In this document: positions 1-10,019 of the stretch, in pieces
How positions within the stretch are numbered: position 1 is the stretch's first letter
How the letters are laid out: every line of letters starts with the position of its first letter
Source of the DNA: Hepatocystis sp. ex Piliocolobus tephrosceles
Taxonomy: Eukaryota > Apicomplexa > Aconoidasida > Haemosporida > Plasmodiidae
Direction of reading: 5' to 3'
Assembly (NCBI GenBank): GCA_902459845.2
Contig: CABPSV020000394.1
Span: 1-17,423, forward strand
DNA length: 17,423 nucleotides
Made by a program: the position numbers and the translations under genes
The notes under the pieces: generated by a model
Databases searched by the model: none
The model's input: only the letters and a program-made list of their open reading frames with translations
Told to the model about the DNA's origin: nothing

Positions 1-714
1 TTTTTTTTTTAAATAAAATTTTTTATTTAAGATTTTTAACAAAATGCAAAGCTCAATTGTTTTTAATGTTATATATATAGTTATATAAGTGTAGATAGAG
101 GCTCATATGTGGACATATTTGTCCATTTTTTTTTTTTTTTTTTTATTTATATATTTTTTTTTAAATACGTACATAAACTAACGTCCATGTGTTTTTATAA
201 TGTATGTGTATATGTTATTATTATATATATGTATATATATACAGTATATGTATTATGAGTATGTTAGGTTTTTTCATATATATGTGCATTTATTTGTATA
301 AATGTTTTTTTTTTTTTTTTTTTTTTTTTTAATAACATTTCATTTATACATATTTTACTTTAAATTACACATTTTTTTTCTTTCTTTTCTTTTTAATAAA
401 TATATTAATTTAATTGAAAAAAAAAAAAAAAAATTGTTCTTTTTAAATGAAAGACGAAACATTGTGTTATTTATTTAGCATTTGCGTTTACTACACTTAT
501 TTGTTTATTTTTTTATTTTACATTTATATAACATATGTATATATATATATATACTAAACATGTTTATACATTTTAAATTAAAAGACAAATATAATACATT
601 TCAGGTTGTATATTATATGAATATATTTTTTTTATATTTCACACCATAATGTATAATAGCATTTTTTAACAGCTTAAACAGTCCACTGTATATTATTTAT
701 TCTCCCATTCGTCT

Positions 715-718
<4 letters not shown>

Positions 719-751
<33 letters not shown>
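719..751. repeat. (AT)n microsatellite
   Basis: About 16 uninterrupted AT dinucleotides in intergenic DNA. Such tracts are common in Plasmodium gaps and are expected to vary in length between isolates. No function is implied. Confidence 0.9.
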
Positions 752-754
<3 letters not shown>

Positions 755-1557
755 TTCCTTATTTATACATCGATTCATTATATCCATTACTTGTCAATAA
801 CACGTTTTTAATCAGTATTATATATATAGTTATACTACTGTTATAATTTATGTTAGAGTTTTCTACATATAAATATGTGTATATTTATGTTTTTTATTTC
901 TGTTTTATGTATATGATATTATTCACGTCTATACAGCATATATCGTCAAACACATTAATATATTTAAACAAAATTTGCATTACATTATCTATTTATGTAT
1001 TATATATTTATGTATTTTAATTTTTTTTTTTTTTTTTTTTTTATTGACAAGCAGAATTATAAAACAACTATTAAAAAATAAAGTTAAAAATTAATAATAA
1101 ATTCAATTTAATTTGTTTTTTTTATTATTAATAAAAAAATATTATAAGCATGAAAAAGACAAAATGAATAGTAAATGTGTTTATATAGAAAAATGTAAAT
1201 TATAATATGAGTTTTGTATTTATTTTTTATTATAATTTTTTTTTTTTTTTTTTTTGATCTTACAAGTATATGTTTAAATAATAACTACATAGAAATTTTT
1301 ATATATAATTATAGCACTACAATTACAAAAATATGTATGTATATATAATTACACATTCTATTTTAATTTTTTTTTTATGTTTAATTTATCATAAATATTA
1401 TTTTTTTTTTTTTTGCGTTTCTTATTCATGAATTACTTTTTTATAAAAAATTGCAACATCACGTTAAATTATAACACTATAATTGTTTATTCATATTTGA
1501 AAATTTTTATTTTTTTATTAATGGATATGTATAAAGTTAACGACAATATGATAAATT

Positions 1558-1565
1558 AATGTTAC

Positions 1566-1616
<51 letters not shown>

Positions 1617-1621
1617 ACATT
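1558..1621. repeat. 64-bp near-perfect palindrome with a (TA)21 core
   Basis: A (TA)21 core (1569-1610) is flanked by AATGTTACGTG on the left and CACATAACATT on the right. The flanks are reverse complements except for one base (C at 1565 faces A at 1614). The whole element could fold back on itself with 31 of 32 pairs. It lies about 580 bp before the PUF start codon and directly abuts the minisatellite that follows. Confidence 0.85.
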
Positions 1622-1935
1622 TATATGTTTTAGTATTTAAATGTTTTAGTATGTATATGTTTTAGTATTAATATTGTTTAGTATTTATATGTTTTAGTGC
1701 TTATATGTTTTAGTGCTTATATGTTTTAGTGCTTATATGTTTTAATATTTTTGATGTTTTAATATTTTTGATGTTTTAATATTTTTGATGTTTTAATGCT
1801 TTTGAAATTTTAATGCTTTTGAAATTTTAATGCTTTTAATATTTTATTACTTTTAATATTTTATTACTTCTAATATTTTATTATTTCTAATATTTTAATT
1901 CTTTTATGCTTGAATTCTTTTATGTTTTAGTATTA
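1622..1935. repeat. Degenerate 16-17 bp minisatellite
   Basis: About 18 tandem units share the frame TATNTTTTAnT. They change stepwise along the array: first TATATGTTTTAGTGCT-type units, then TTTTTGATGTTTTAATA units, then GCTTTTGAAATTTTAAT units, then ATTACTTCTAATATTTT units. Adjacent units are nearly identical while distant ones differ, which suggests successive local duplications. There is no open frame and no coding role is likely. Confidence 0.8.
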
Positions 1936-2032
1936 ATGTGTTTTCTTATTTATTTGGACAAGTAATAATCAAGCAATGACTTTAGCAATTTTTTAAAAAA
2001 ATGTTTCTGTAAACGTTTATGTAAATAAACTT

Positions 2033-2034
<2 letters not shown>

Positions 2035-2085
<51 letters not shown>

Positions 2086-2086
2086 T

Positions 2087-2137
<51 letters not shown>
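2035..2137. repeat. T46 / A47 inverted homopolymer pair upstream of the PUF start
   Basis: An unbroken run of 46 T (2035-2080), the short spacer AATTTTAATT, then an unbroken run of 47 A (2091-2137). The two arms are perfect complements and end 64 bp before the start codon at 2202. If transcription begins upstream, the 5' UTR would contain a long U:A hairpin; as DNA, it is a rigid, nucleosome-disfavouring pair of tracts. Exact lengths may carry sequencing or assembly slippage. Confidence 0.85.
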
Positions 2138-2139
<2 letters not shown>

Positions 2140-2191
2140 CAACACAATACAATACAATATAAGAATTGAGCTACACGAATTTTTTTTTTTC

Positions 2192-2230
2192 ATGATAAAG
2201 AATGGTGAATACAAAAGAAGACGAAACTGA
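2192..2230 (+). promoter_or_regulatory. Short upstream ORF overlapping the PUF start codon
   Basis: An ATG at 2192 opens a 12-codon frame ending at TGA (2228-2230). It begins 10 bases before the PUF ATG and overlaps the first 29 coding bases in another frame. Scanning ribosomes would meet this ATG first, so it could reduce initiation at 2202. Upstream ORFs are common in Plasmodium transcripts; whether this one is used is unknown. Confidence 0.4.
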
Positions 2231-5200
2231 TAAGAACAATACCACTGCAACAGATTCATTATTAATAAATATTTCTGAACAAACTAATATTTTAAATCAG
2301 GAAGAGGAAAAGGAAGATAAAGAAGTAAAAAATAAAAAAGTAAACAGTAAAGAAGTAAAAAGTAAAGAAATAAAAAATAAAGAAGTAAAAAATAAAGAAA
2401 TAAAAAATAAAGAACTAATTAATAATAGTACACAAACACGAGGGGAAGCATATGATAAATCTACAGAAAAAGAAAAGGGAATAAATGATGATACAAAAAA
2501 TGTATTAAACGATAAACCAACTGAAGTAAAGGGAGAGGAAGTAGAAGTACATAAGAAAGAAAATAAAGAAAAAAAAAAAGACTTAAAAAATGAACGCTTA
2601 GATAATGAACATTTAGATAATATAAATAATAGTGAACCAAAAAATATTAATATGAATGAAGTAATTAATAAAAATACTGAAAAAAGTGGAATAATTGATA
2701 TAGAAAAAGGTGAAATTGAAAAAAGTTGTTATAACGAATGTATTAGTACAATTGATGAAGGAACTGATTATGAAGATATTAACAGCAGTAATAAAATAAA
2801 CGAACAATATAATCAATCAAAAAAAAATACTAGTGATGAAAATATTGAATCTATAAATGAGTGTACTGACATTAAAACAATTGAAACTTATGAAACGAAC
2901 GTATGTCCTGATGATTTGAATAATTTGAATTTGCAAAGAGGAAGTACTTATTTAGCATCAGTAATTCCAGTAATAAATCAAAAAACAATAGAAGTAACAG
3001 GAGATACTAATTTGTGTATGGAAACAGATAATTATAAGACTGAAATTATGTCGAGTAAATATAAGGATATACCTCTTATTACATATAAAGAACAACAAGA
3101 CAACTCTTCTTATCATTTTAATAATGGCAACATAAGTATTGGCAATATAAATAATGGTAATATTAATAATGGTAATATAAATAATGGTAATATAAATAAT
3201 GGTAATATAAATAATGGTAATATAAATAATGGTAATATAAATAATGGTAATATAAATAATGGTAATATAAATAATGGCAATTATTTTATGAACGTTAATA
3301 GTTCTAGTGATAATACTGATATTAATAACCTCACTAATAATATTAGGAAAAATAATGGTAAAAATAATAACGAAAATAATAGCAAACAAAAAACTAAAAA
3401 TGAAATCAATAATGATACAAAAAATGACTCAAAAAAAGACTCAAAAAGTAACAACAAACTTAATAATAATAATAATACGAGTGATAATATGAGTGATAAT
3501 ATAAATGATAATACAAGTGATAATATATTATATAATAGTAATAAAGACAATTTATTTAATTTATATGAAGATACGAATATTATACATGATAATATATCAT
3601 TTAACAATCAGCAACAGACACCTATAAATAATACATGCTCAAATTTTAATGATACAAAAGTTATGTTAAATACAGATAATTATATGTTTCCATATGATTA
3701 TTATAACTATTATTGTTCTTCTCTTATACCATCTTATCCTTTTTTAAATTATCGTAATTCTATGAACAATAGTATGAACAATAGTATGAACAATAATATG
3801 AACAATAATATGAACAGTAGTAGACAATATTGTGATACGTTTTCAATGCCAGAGTCAAATAGTCATAACAACTTCAACAAAAATAATAACAAAGATAACC
3901 GTATAAATAATAGCAATAATACCAATACCTCTAATAATAGTGACACTACTATTTATAATAATAATAATGGTAATAATAATAATAATAATGGTAATAATAA
4001 TAATAATAATAATAGTGATATTAATTATGATCATAGTGGGAACATAAATAATAACACAAATAAATATAATAATAATACCACGTATAATAATAATAATAAT
4101 ACAAATTATAATACCACTTATAATAACAATAATAATTATAATAATACTGATATTAATACTGATATTAATGCTGATATTAATACTGATATTAATACTGATA
4201 TTAATACTATTACCACACATACGAATACAAACAATAATACGAATAGTACTACTGCTAGTTCTATTACTAGTAATAATCCTCGAACTAATTATGATGAAAG
4301 TAACAAAATATATTATAATTTTAATAAATATATGTATGTCCAGAATTATCCTTTTAATGATATGTATCCAATAGATTCATTATCCAATGGATTAAATTGT
4401 AACAAACTTGCAAATAATGATATAATAAGAAAAGGTGTATTGACTTATAACATGAATAATTTAAATAGTATGAGTAGCATGAGCAGTATGAACAGTAATA
4501 ATATGGCTAGTATAAATAATAACAATATACATAATATGAATATTATGAATAGTTTAAATAATATGAACAGCTTGAACAATCTTAACAACCTGAACAATCT
4601 GAATAATCTTAACAATCTGAATAGTATGAATAGTATGAACAGTATGAATCGAATGAACAGTATGAACAGCATAAACAGTATGAACAGTATAAACAGTATG
4701 AACGATATAAATATGAACAATATAGGAAATATTAATAATTTAAATAATATTGATAACTTAAGTGTATTGAGTGGTATAAACACAATTAATGGTATAAATG
4801 GTGGAAATATAAATGGAATAAGTGGAATAAGTGGAATAAATGGAATAAACGGAATAAATGGAATAAACGAGTATAGTAACTTAGTTCATCATCATCATCA
4901 CCACCATCACCATAATAATACAAATATAAATAATACAACAAACTTAAATACGAATCATAATAATACACAAATATTTAATTATTATAATTATGTATCTAAC
5001 AGTAATTATGGTATAAGACGATATTTATCAAACAGTACTAATATTAATCAAAATAATATAGATAATAATAACACAAGTAATAATAACACAAATAATAATA
5101 ATAATAATAGCCATTCTCTTATTCAGACACCTACACATAATAATATTACTGCACATAATAATAATAATAATAATAATTCTATTAGTCATCATAATAATAG

Positions 5201-5706
5201 TAGTACTAGCAGTATTATCAGTCATAATAATAATAAACTTTCAAATGATAATAATGAATATCAACAAAGCATAACTTATTATAATACATTTAATTCAAGT
5301 TGTTATTCTTCAACATCCAAAACCTATTTTTATAATCAGTTAATAAATGAATATCCATTACTTCATGTATCATCAGTTGATATGTACAATCAAGAAAATA
5401 TGGGATACACTTCTAATAATATGAATATTTATCGAAAAAATTCTAACATGATGATTGATAATATAAAAAAAAAAAAAGAACCTAAAATGATTGATAGTAT
5501 TAGTGACGATATAACTAAGCGAGCTATAACAAACAATACTGAATTTTATAATGATGATATTAATTCATCTTCTATATCATTTTCTGGAAATATATATAAA
5601 ATTGCTAAGGTAATACGCTATGTGCAATTTGACACGTTTTCCATTTTTTTTTCCATTTTTTTTTTTTCATTTTTTTTTTCATTTTTTTTTTTTTTTTTTT
5701 TTTTTT

Positions 5707-5751
<45 letters not shown>

Positions 5752-6158
5752 CATTTTTTTTTTTTCCATTTGTTTAGGACCAAACTGGTTGCAGAACCTT
5801 ACAAAGGATATTAGAAAAAAAGAACCCAAAACATATCGAAGAAATATATAACGAGGCATTAGAACATATAATAGAATTAATGATAGATCCATTTGGGAAT
5901 TATTTGTGTCAAAAGTTGATGGAAGTATGTACATCTGAACAAATTGAAAAAATTATAGACAAGTCGTCGGATGATTTAGTTAAAGCATCTACAAGTGTTC
6001 ATGGAACAAGAACTGTTCAGAAGTTGATAGAAAAGGTAAAACCATTTTCACCAATATTATATATACACGTCATCTCGTTTTTCGTTACATGCTAATATAT
6101 TTGCATCAATATTATATGTACATATTTTTGTGTATGTGAGAATTACATTTTCTGCATT

Positions 6159-6208
<50 letters not shown>

Positions 6209-8505
6209 CGTTTTTGTAGCTAAAAACACCCTCACAAATAAAAAAAACAACGAAGGCATTAAAAAATTCTATTATTACTTTAATAAAAGACACTAACGGA
6301 AACCATGTAGTTCAAAAATGTTTAACTACACTATCAAGTGAACAATGTGAATTTATATATGAAGCCATTTTAAATAATTGTGTTGAAGTATCTACGCATA
6401 GACATGGTTGTTGTGTAATTCAGAGATGCATAGATTCTGCTAACAAAGCACAACGGGTATGTATCAATATATACTTGTTTCCAAATTATACATATTTATT
6501 GTTAATACATAAATTTTATACATAAACTGATAATATGTACATAAATTTTATACATAAATTTTATTACATAAACTGATAATATGTACATAAGTTTTATACA
6601 TAAATTTTATTACATAAACTAATAATATGTACATTTTTATTACAGGAATTATTCATTAAAAACATAACTAACCATGCCCTTGAATTAGTACAAGACGCAT
6701 TTGGGAATTATGTAGTACAATATATATTAAATTTAGGCATTGAGAAAGTTAACTGTGAAATAATTCATAAGTTGTTAGGTAACATAGATAAGCTAGCCGT
6801 TCAGAAGTTTTCTTCAAATGTCATTGAAAAGTGTTTAGTTATTGGAACTAATAAATGTAGAAAAATCATGATTAATGAAATATTAAAAAAAGGAAAAGAT
6901 GTTTTAAAAAATATTATATTAGATCAGTTTGGGAATTATGTTATTCAAAGAGTACTATCAGTTGCTAATGAACCTGAACTATCCAAATTAATTAAAGGAA
7001 TACAACCTTATATAAAAGATTTACGTAATATATCATCAGGTAAAAGAATTGCTTGGAAACTAGCCAAAAAACATCCATTACTTAACGCCGAAATTAATAA
7101 TGACGTAGGGATGAATACAAACACATTATGTATGAACAACAATATACCTAACCCAGTTAATAATAATAATATTATTAATAATAATATTAGTAGTAATAAT
7201 AATATTAATAATAATAATATTAATAGTAATAATTTTAGTAGTAATAATAATAACATGATTAATAAAATGAATGTAAAAATGAATGAAAAAATGAATAATA
7301 ATATGAACAGTCATATGAAAAGTCATGTAAATTATAACAATAGCAATATGAATGGTCAGGTGAATAATTCGAATTACTATAATCATGAGTTATTAATAAA
7401 AAATAATGAAAATTCAATTCGAATCGGTAACAATAATACATACAGTAATAATAGCAGTATGATGTATAATAAAAACATGTATGGAAATGAAACATATGAT
7501 AATAACATGTATGATAGTAATACATATGTTAATAATATGTATGTTAATAATATGTACGATAGAAATATGTACGATAGAAATATGTACGATAGAAATATAT
7601 ATGATCAAAATGTGTACGATGGTAATACATGCAATAATAATGTACATAACATGGAAATAAATTTATCAAATTTTAAAAAAATGGAAAAAGAAAAAAAAAA
7701 CAAAAATAGTAGTAGTAGTAGTAATAGTACTGTTAGTAGTCGTAAAAGTAGCTTAAACCATTCAAAGAATTATAAAAGGAACAGTAAAATGCATAAGAAA
7801 AACACGAATTCTAATAAAGTAACACCAAATAATAATGACACGACAAACAATAACATAACAAACAATAACATAAATAACAATAACATAAATAACAATAACA
7901 TAAATAACAATAACATAAATAACAATAACATAAATAACAATAACATAAATAACAATAACATAAATAACAATAACATAAATAACAGTAACATAAATAACAG
8001 TAACATAAATAACAGTAACATAAATAACAGTAAAATGTTTAATAACAATTCTGTTAGTAGTAATACCCAACTAAGGAATAACCAATCGATTGGTGACATA
8101 CATAGCAAATCGGGTGTTTTACCAAAAAACGTTTCAAATGATGAAGGACATAACAACTTACAACAAAATAATCATCATAAAAAAAAATTATATAAAAGTA
8201 AACAAAGTGTAAACAACAGTAATAGTAACAAAAGAGAAGACGAAGTAGCACCTATAAGTACTGATAACTATTTTAATAAAAATATACATAATAAAAATTA
8301 TATGTATGAAGAACAACAAAATTACAATTTAAGATTTAGTAATAAAAAACAAGAATATCGGAATGAAATACCTACTTCCTATTATACCAACCAAATGGAA
8401 AGAAATTTTTATTATAATAAATTTAATCAGAATAATACGATTACTGGTGGTAATTATAATGGTAATGGTGAGAATAACAACAATGTTATTATTACAACCC
8501 CTAAC

Positions 8506-8543
<38 letters not shown>

Positions 8544-9876
8544 TAATAATAATAACCATAATAATAATAATAATAATAATAACAATAATAATAATAATAA
8601 TAATAAAAATAAAAATTATGACGGAGTTAGTAATAGTTATAATAGGAATTATAAATATCAAACTGATAATAATTATAACATTTTTATTAACGACAATGAA
8701 GAACGAACAAATAAAAATATAAAAAATTTAAGTAAAAATAGAAATAGTAACAAATATGGAGATAGTGGAAATAACAGAAACAATGGAAACAGTGGTAATA
8801 GTTATGGTGATAATAGTAATAACAATAATAGGGAAAATAGTAACATATATAATGACAATAATAATAATGACAAAAACACTTTAACAAGAAAAGAAAATGC
8901 GGATGATATTTACATGAAACGGTCAGGTAAAAAAGATCATTATCATGAACAAGTCAGGAAAAAAGAACAAATAAAAAAAAATGAAAATACTAAAGAAACA
9001 GATAAAAAAGAAATTATAAATGATAAAAACAAAAATAAAAATAATGAAGATAAAAGTAACAGTTACATAGACAATAATATAACTAATAACAAAAGTGTGA
9101 CTAACATACAAAATAAATATAATCATGTAAATAATAACAAAAATGTAAGTGGTCGAAGTAATATAAAAAATAATAATGTTGGCACTAGTAATAATGTTAG
9201 CACTAGTAATAATGTTAGCACTAGTAATAATAATAATACTAATAATGATAATAAAAGTTTTGTAAAAAAAAATGAAGACCTTATACAGGGTACCAAATTA
9301 AAAAATAAAGATGACCGAAGTAATAAAAAAAATAATAACTTGAATAAAAATGAATCTTTAAAAATACATGACATTGAAGGTGGTAACACACACAGCACGC
9401 ATAGTAGTAGTAAACACCACAGTACCCATAGTGGTCATACTGGGAACCACCATAATGCTCATACTGGGAACCACCATAGTGCTCATACTGGGAACCACCA
9501 TAGTGCTCATACTGGGAACCACCATAGTGCTCATACTAGGAACCACCATAGTGGTCATACTAACAGCGGTCATCACCATAGTGGACGTAGTAGTACTCAC
9601 ATCAGTCATAACCGTTGTAGTAATAGTAATTATAACGGGTTTTCCTCAAATGATAATTATATGTACAACAACATTAGTGATAACAATTCATACAACGACC
9701 ATATGTCAAACCTACACATAAAAAGAAATACGAACCAACAGCTGTATGGTAATCCGTTTAATAACAAGAATACGATAAAAAATAATTATACGTCAAATAA
9801 CAAAATGACAATAGAAAATAAAAATAAAAACCATGCTAAAAAAGAAAAGAAAAAAAAATACCCAGGAGATGACTGA
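2202..9876 (+). CDS. PUF1: Pumilio/PUF family mRNA-binding protein, four exons, probably PUF1
   Basis: Joined exons 2202-5609, 5778-6035, 6220-6456 and 6646-9876 give 2377 residues. All three introns are GT-AG and in phase 0. PUF proteins bind 3' UTR motifs of cytoplasmic mRNAs and repress or stabilise them; in Plasmodium they act in sexual-stage development. Eight PUF repeats occupy about residues 1125-1445, with recognition cores C1141-R-Q1145, N1177-Y-Q1181, T1213-R-Q1217, N1250-H-Q1254, C1286-C-Q1290, N1322-Y-Q1326, S1358-N-E1362 and N1398-Y-Q1402. These match the canonical Pumilio order, so the domain is complete. Residues 1-1120 are Asn-rich with a Lys/Glu-rich start, NINNG repeats and a His run near 895. 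Residues 1450-2377 are Asn-rich, with an HTGNHHSA array at 2232-2271 and a Lys-rich end. The name PUF1 rests on large size plus a canonical domain. I recall the P. falciparum protein being shorter, so repeat expansion, another species or another paralogue are possible. The start at 2202 follows an A-rich leader. Confidence 0.9.
3129..3280 (+). repeat. 15-bp coding repeat, NINNG units in PUF N-terminal region
   Basis: About ten tandem units of AATATAAATAATGGT encode NINNG around residues 309-360. Units are nearly identical at the base level, which points to recent expansion by slippage or unequal exchange. Confidence 0.9.
4145..4208 (+). repeat. 12-bp coding repeat, TDIN units in PUF N-terminal region
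   Basis: Five copies of ACTGATATTAAT (one with an Ala codon in place of Thr) encode the TDIN tetrapeptide around residues 649-669. It follows directly on a poly-Asn/Thr/Tyr stretch. Confidence 0.85.
4459..4865 (+). repeat. Short coding repeats NSM, NLN and NGI in PUF N-terminal region
   Basis: Successive blocks of short tandem codon groups encode S-M-N-S-M-N, N-N-L-N-N-L and G-I-N-G-I-N patterns, roughly residues 753-888. They are followed by a nine-His run near 895. Each block uses a different 9-bp or related unit, so they are separate small expansions rather than one array. Confidence 0.8.
5610..5777 (+). other. PUF intron 1 (168 bp), in-frame open
   Basis: The donor GTAATA at 5610 follows codon AAG. 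The acceptor TTTAG ends at 5777, and exon 2 then begins with the DQTGCR core of PUF repeat 1. The body is almost pure poly(dT) with scattered C. Length is divisible by three and there is no in-frame stop until the acceptor TAG itself. The splice is needed to join the two halves of repeat 1 (NIYKIAK and DQTGCRTLQ). Confidence 0.9.
6036..6219 (+). other. PUF intron 2 (184 bp)
   Basis: Donor GTAAAA at 6036 after LIEK, acceptor TTTGTAG ending at 6219. A T48 tract (6161-6208) forms an extreme polypyrimidine tract next to the acceptor. Reading through meets an in-frame stop at 6093-6095, so retention would truncate the protein after repeat 3. Confidence 0.9.
6457..6645 (+). other. PUF intron 3 (189 bp) with internal 46-bp tandem repeats
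   Basis: Donor GTATGT at 6457, acceptor TTACAG ending at 6645; exon 4 resumes with ELFIKN before PUF repeat 6. Unlike introns 1 and 2 it has no long T tract. It holds tandem units at 6539-6584 and 6585-6630 (46 bp each, near-identical) and a shorter partial copy at 6507-6538. Two exact TGTACATA octamers lie at 6536-6543 and 6582-6589. Confidence 0.9.
7861..8034 (+). repeat. 15-bp coding repeat, NNNIN then NSNIN units in PUF C-terminal region
   Basis: About 11-12 in-register copies of AACAATAACATAAAT encode NNNIN from about residue 1707. The last four units carry AACAGTAAC instead (Asn to Ser), so one A-to-G variant has spread as a block at the 3' end. Confidence 0.9.
8503..8608 (+). repeat. 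Poly-Asn tract in PUF C-terminal region
   Basis: About 35 Asn codons, mostly AAT with a few AAC, interrupted by a single His codon. This is a typical Plasmodium trinucleotide-slippage tract and probably varies in length between isolates. Confidence 0.9.
9436..9555 (+). repeat. 24-bp coding repeat, HTGNHHSA units in PUF C-terminal region
   Basis: Five tandem 24-bp units encode HTGNHHSA or close variants at residues 2232-2271, within a wider His/Ser-rich block (about 9390-9610). The units are richer in C and G than the surrounding Asn-coding DNA. Confidence 0.9.
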
Positions 9877-9965
9877 CTTGTTTTATATTTCAAATTAATG
9901 TATATACATATGTATGCACGTATACACGTACACACAGACGTACTATTGTGTTATTTTAACACACG

Positions 9966-9996
<31 letters not shown>

Positions 9997-10019
9997 AAAG
10001 TTACTATTTAAAAAAAAGG

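Larger units (their letters stand above)
1..2191. other. Long A/T-rich intergenic and 5' flanking region of the PUF gene
   Basis: I find no supportable protein gene, tRNA or rRNA in this 2.2 kb stretch on either strand. It is made of poly(dT) and poly(dA) tracts (for example near 129-144, 305-330, 1021-1042 and 1239-1255), (TA)n runs and short-period repeats, as is usual for Plasmodium intergenic DNA. The 3' half holds three notable structures, listed separately: a 64-bp palindrome, a 16-17 bp minisatellite and a T46/A47 inverted tract just before the coding start. The promoter and 5' UTR of the downstream + strand PUF gene must lie here, but no core promoter element can be placed from sequence. 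Confidence 0.8.

Noticed and set aside
1..2191. Search for a tRNA, snRNA or the end of an upstream gene
   Set aside because: No cloverleaf, G/C-richer block or complex open frame was found. Everything visible is homopolymer, TA run or minisatellite.
3129..3280. Regular direct repeats that could be taken for a CRISPR array
   Set aside because: Units abut without spacers, encode in-frame peptides and lie in a eukaryotic coding exon.
2613..5225. Long Ile/Phe/Leu-rich open frames on the minus strand opposite PUF exon 1
   Set aside because: They are antisense reading of Asn-codon repeats (AAT read as ATT). They have only repeat-derived composition and no independent start or domain.
5620..5934. 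Poly-Phe and poly-Lys open frames over PUF intron 1
   Set aside because: They are translations of the poly(dT) intron. Canonical splice sites and the split PUF repeat 1 show it is an intron.
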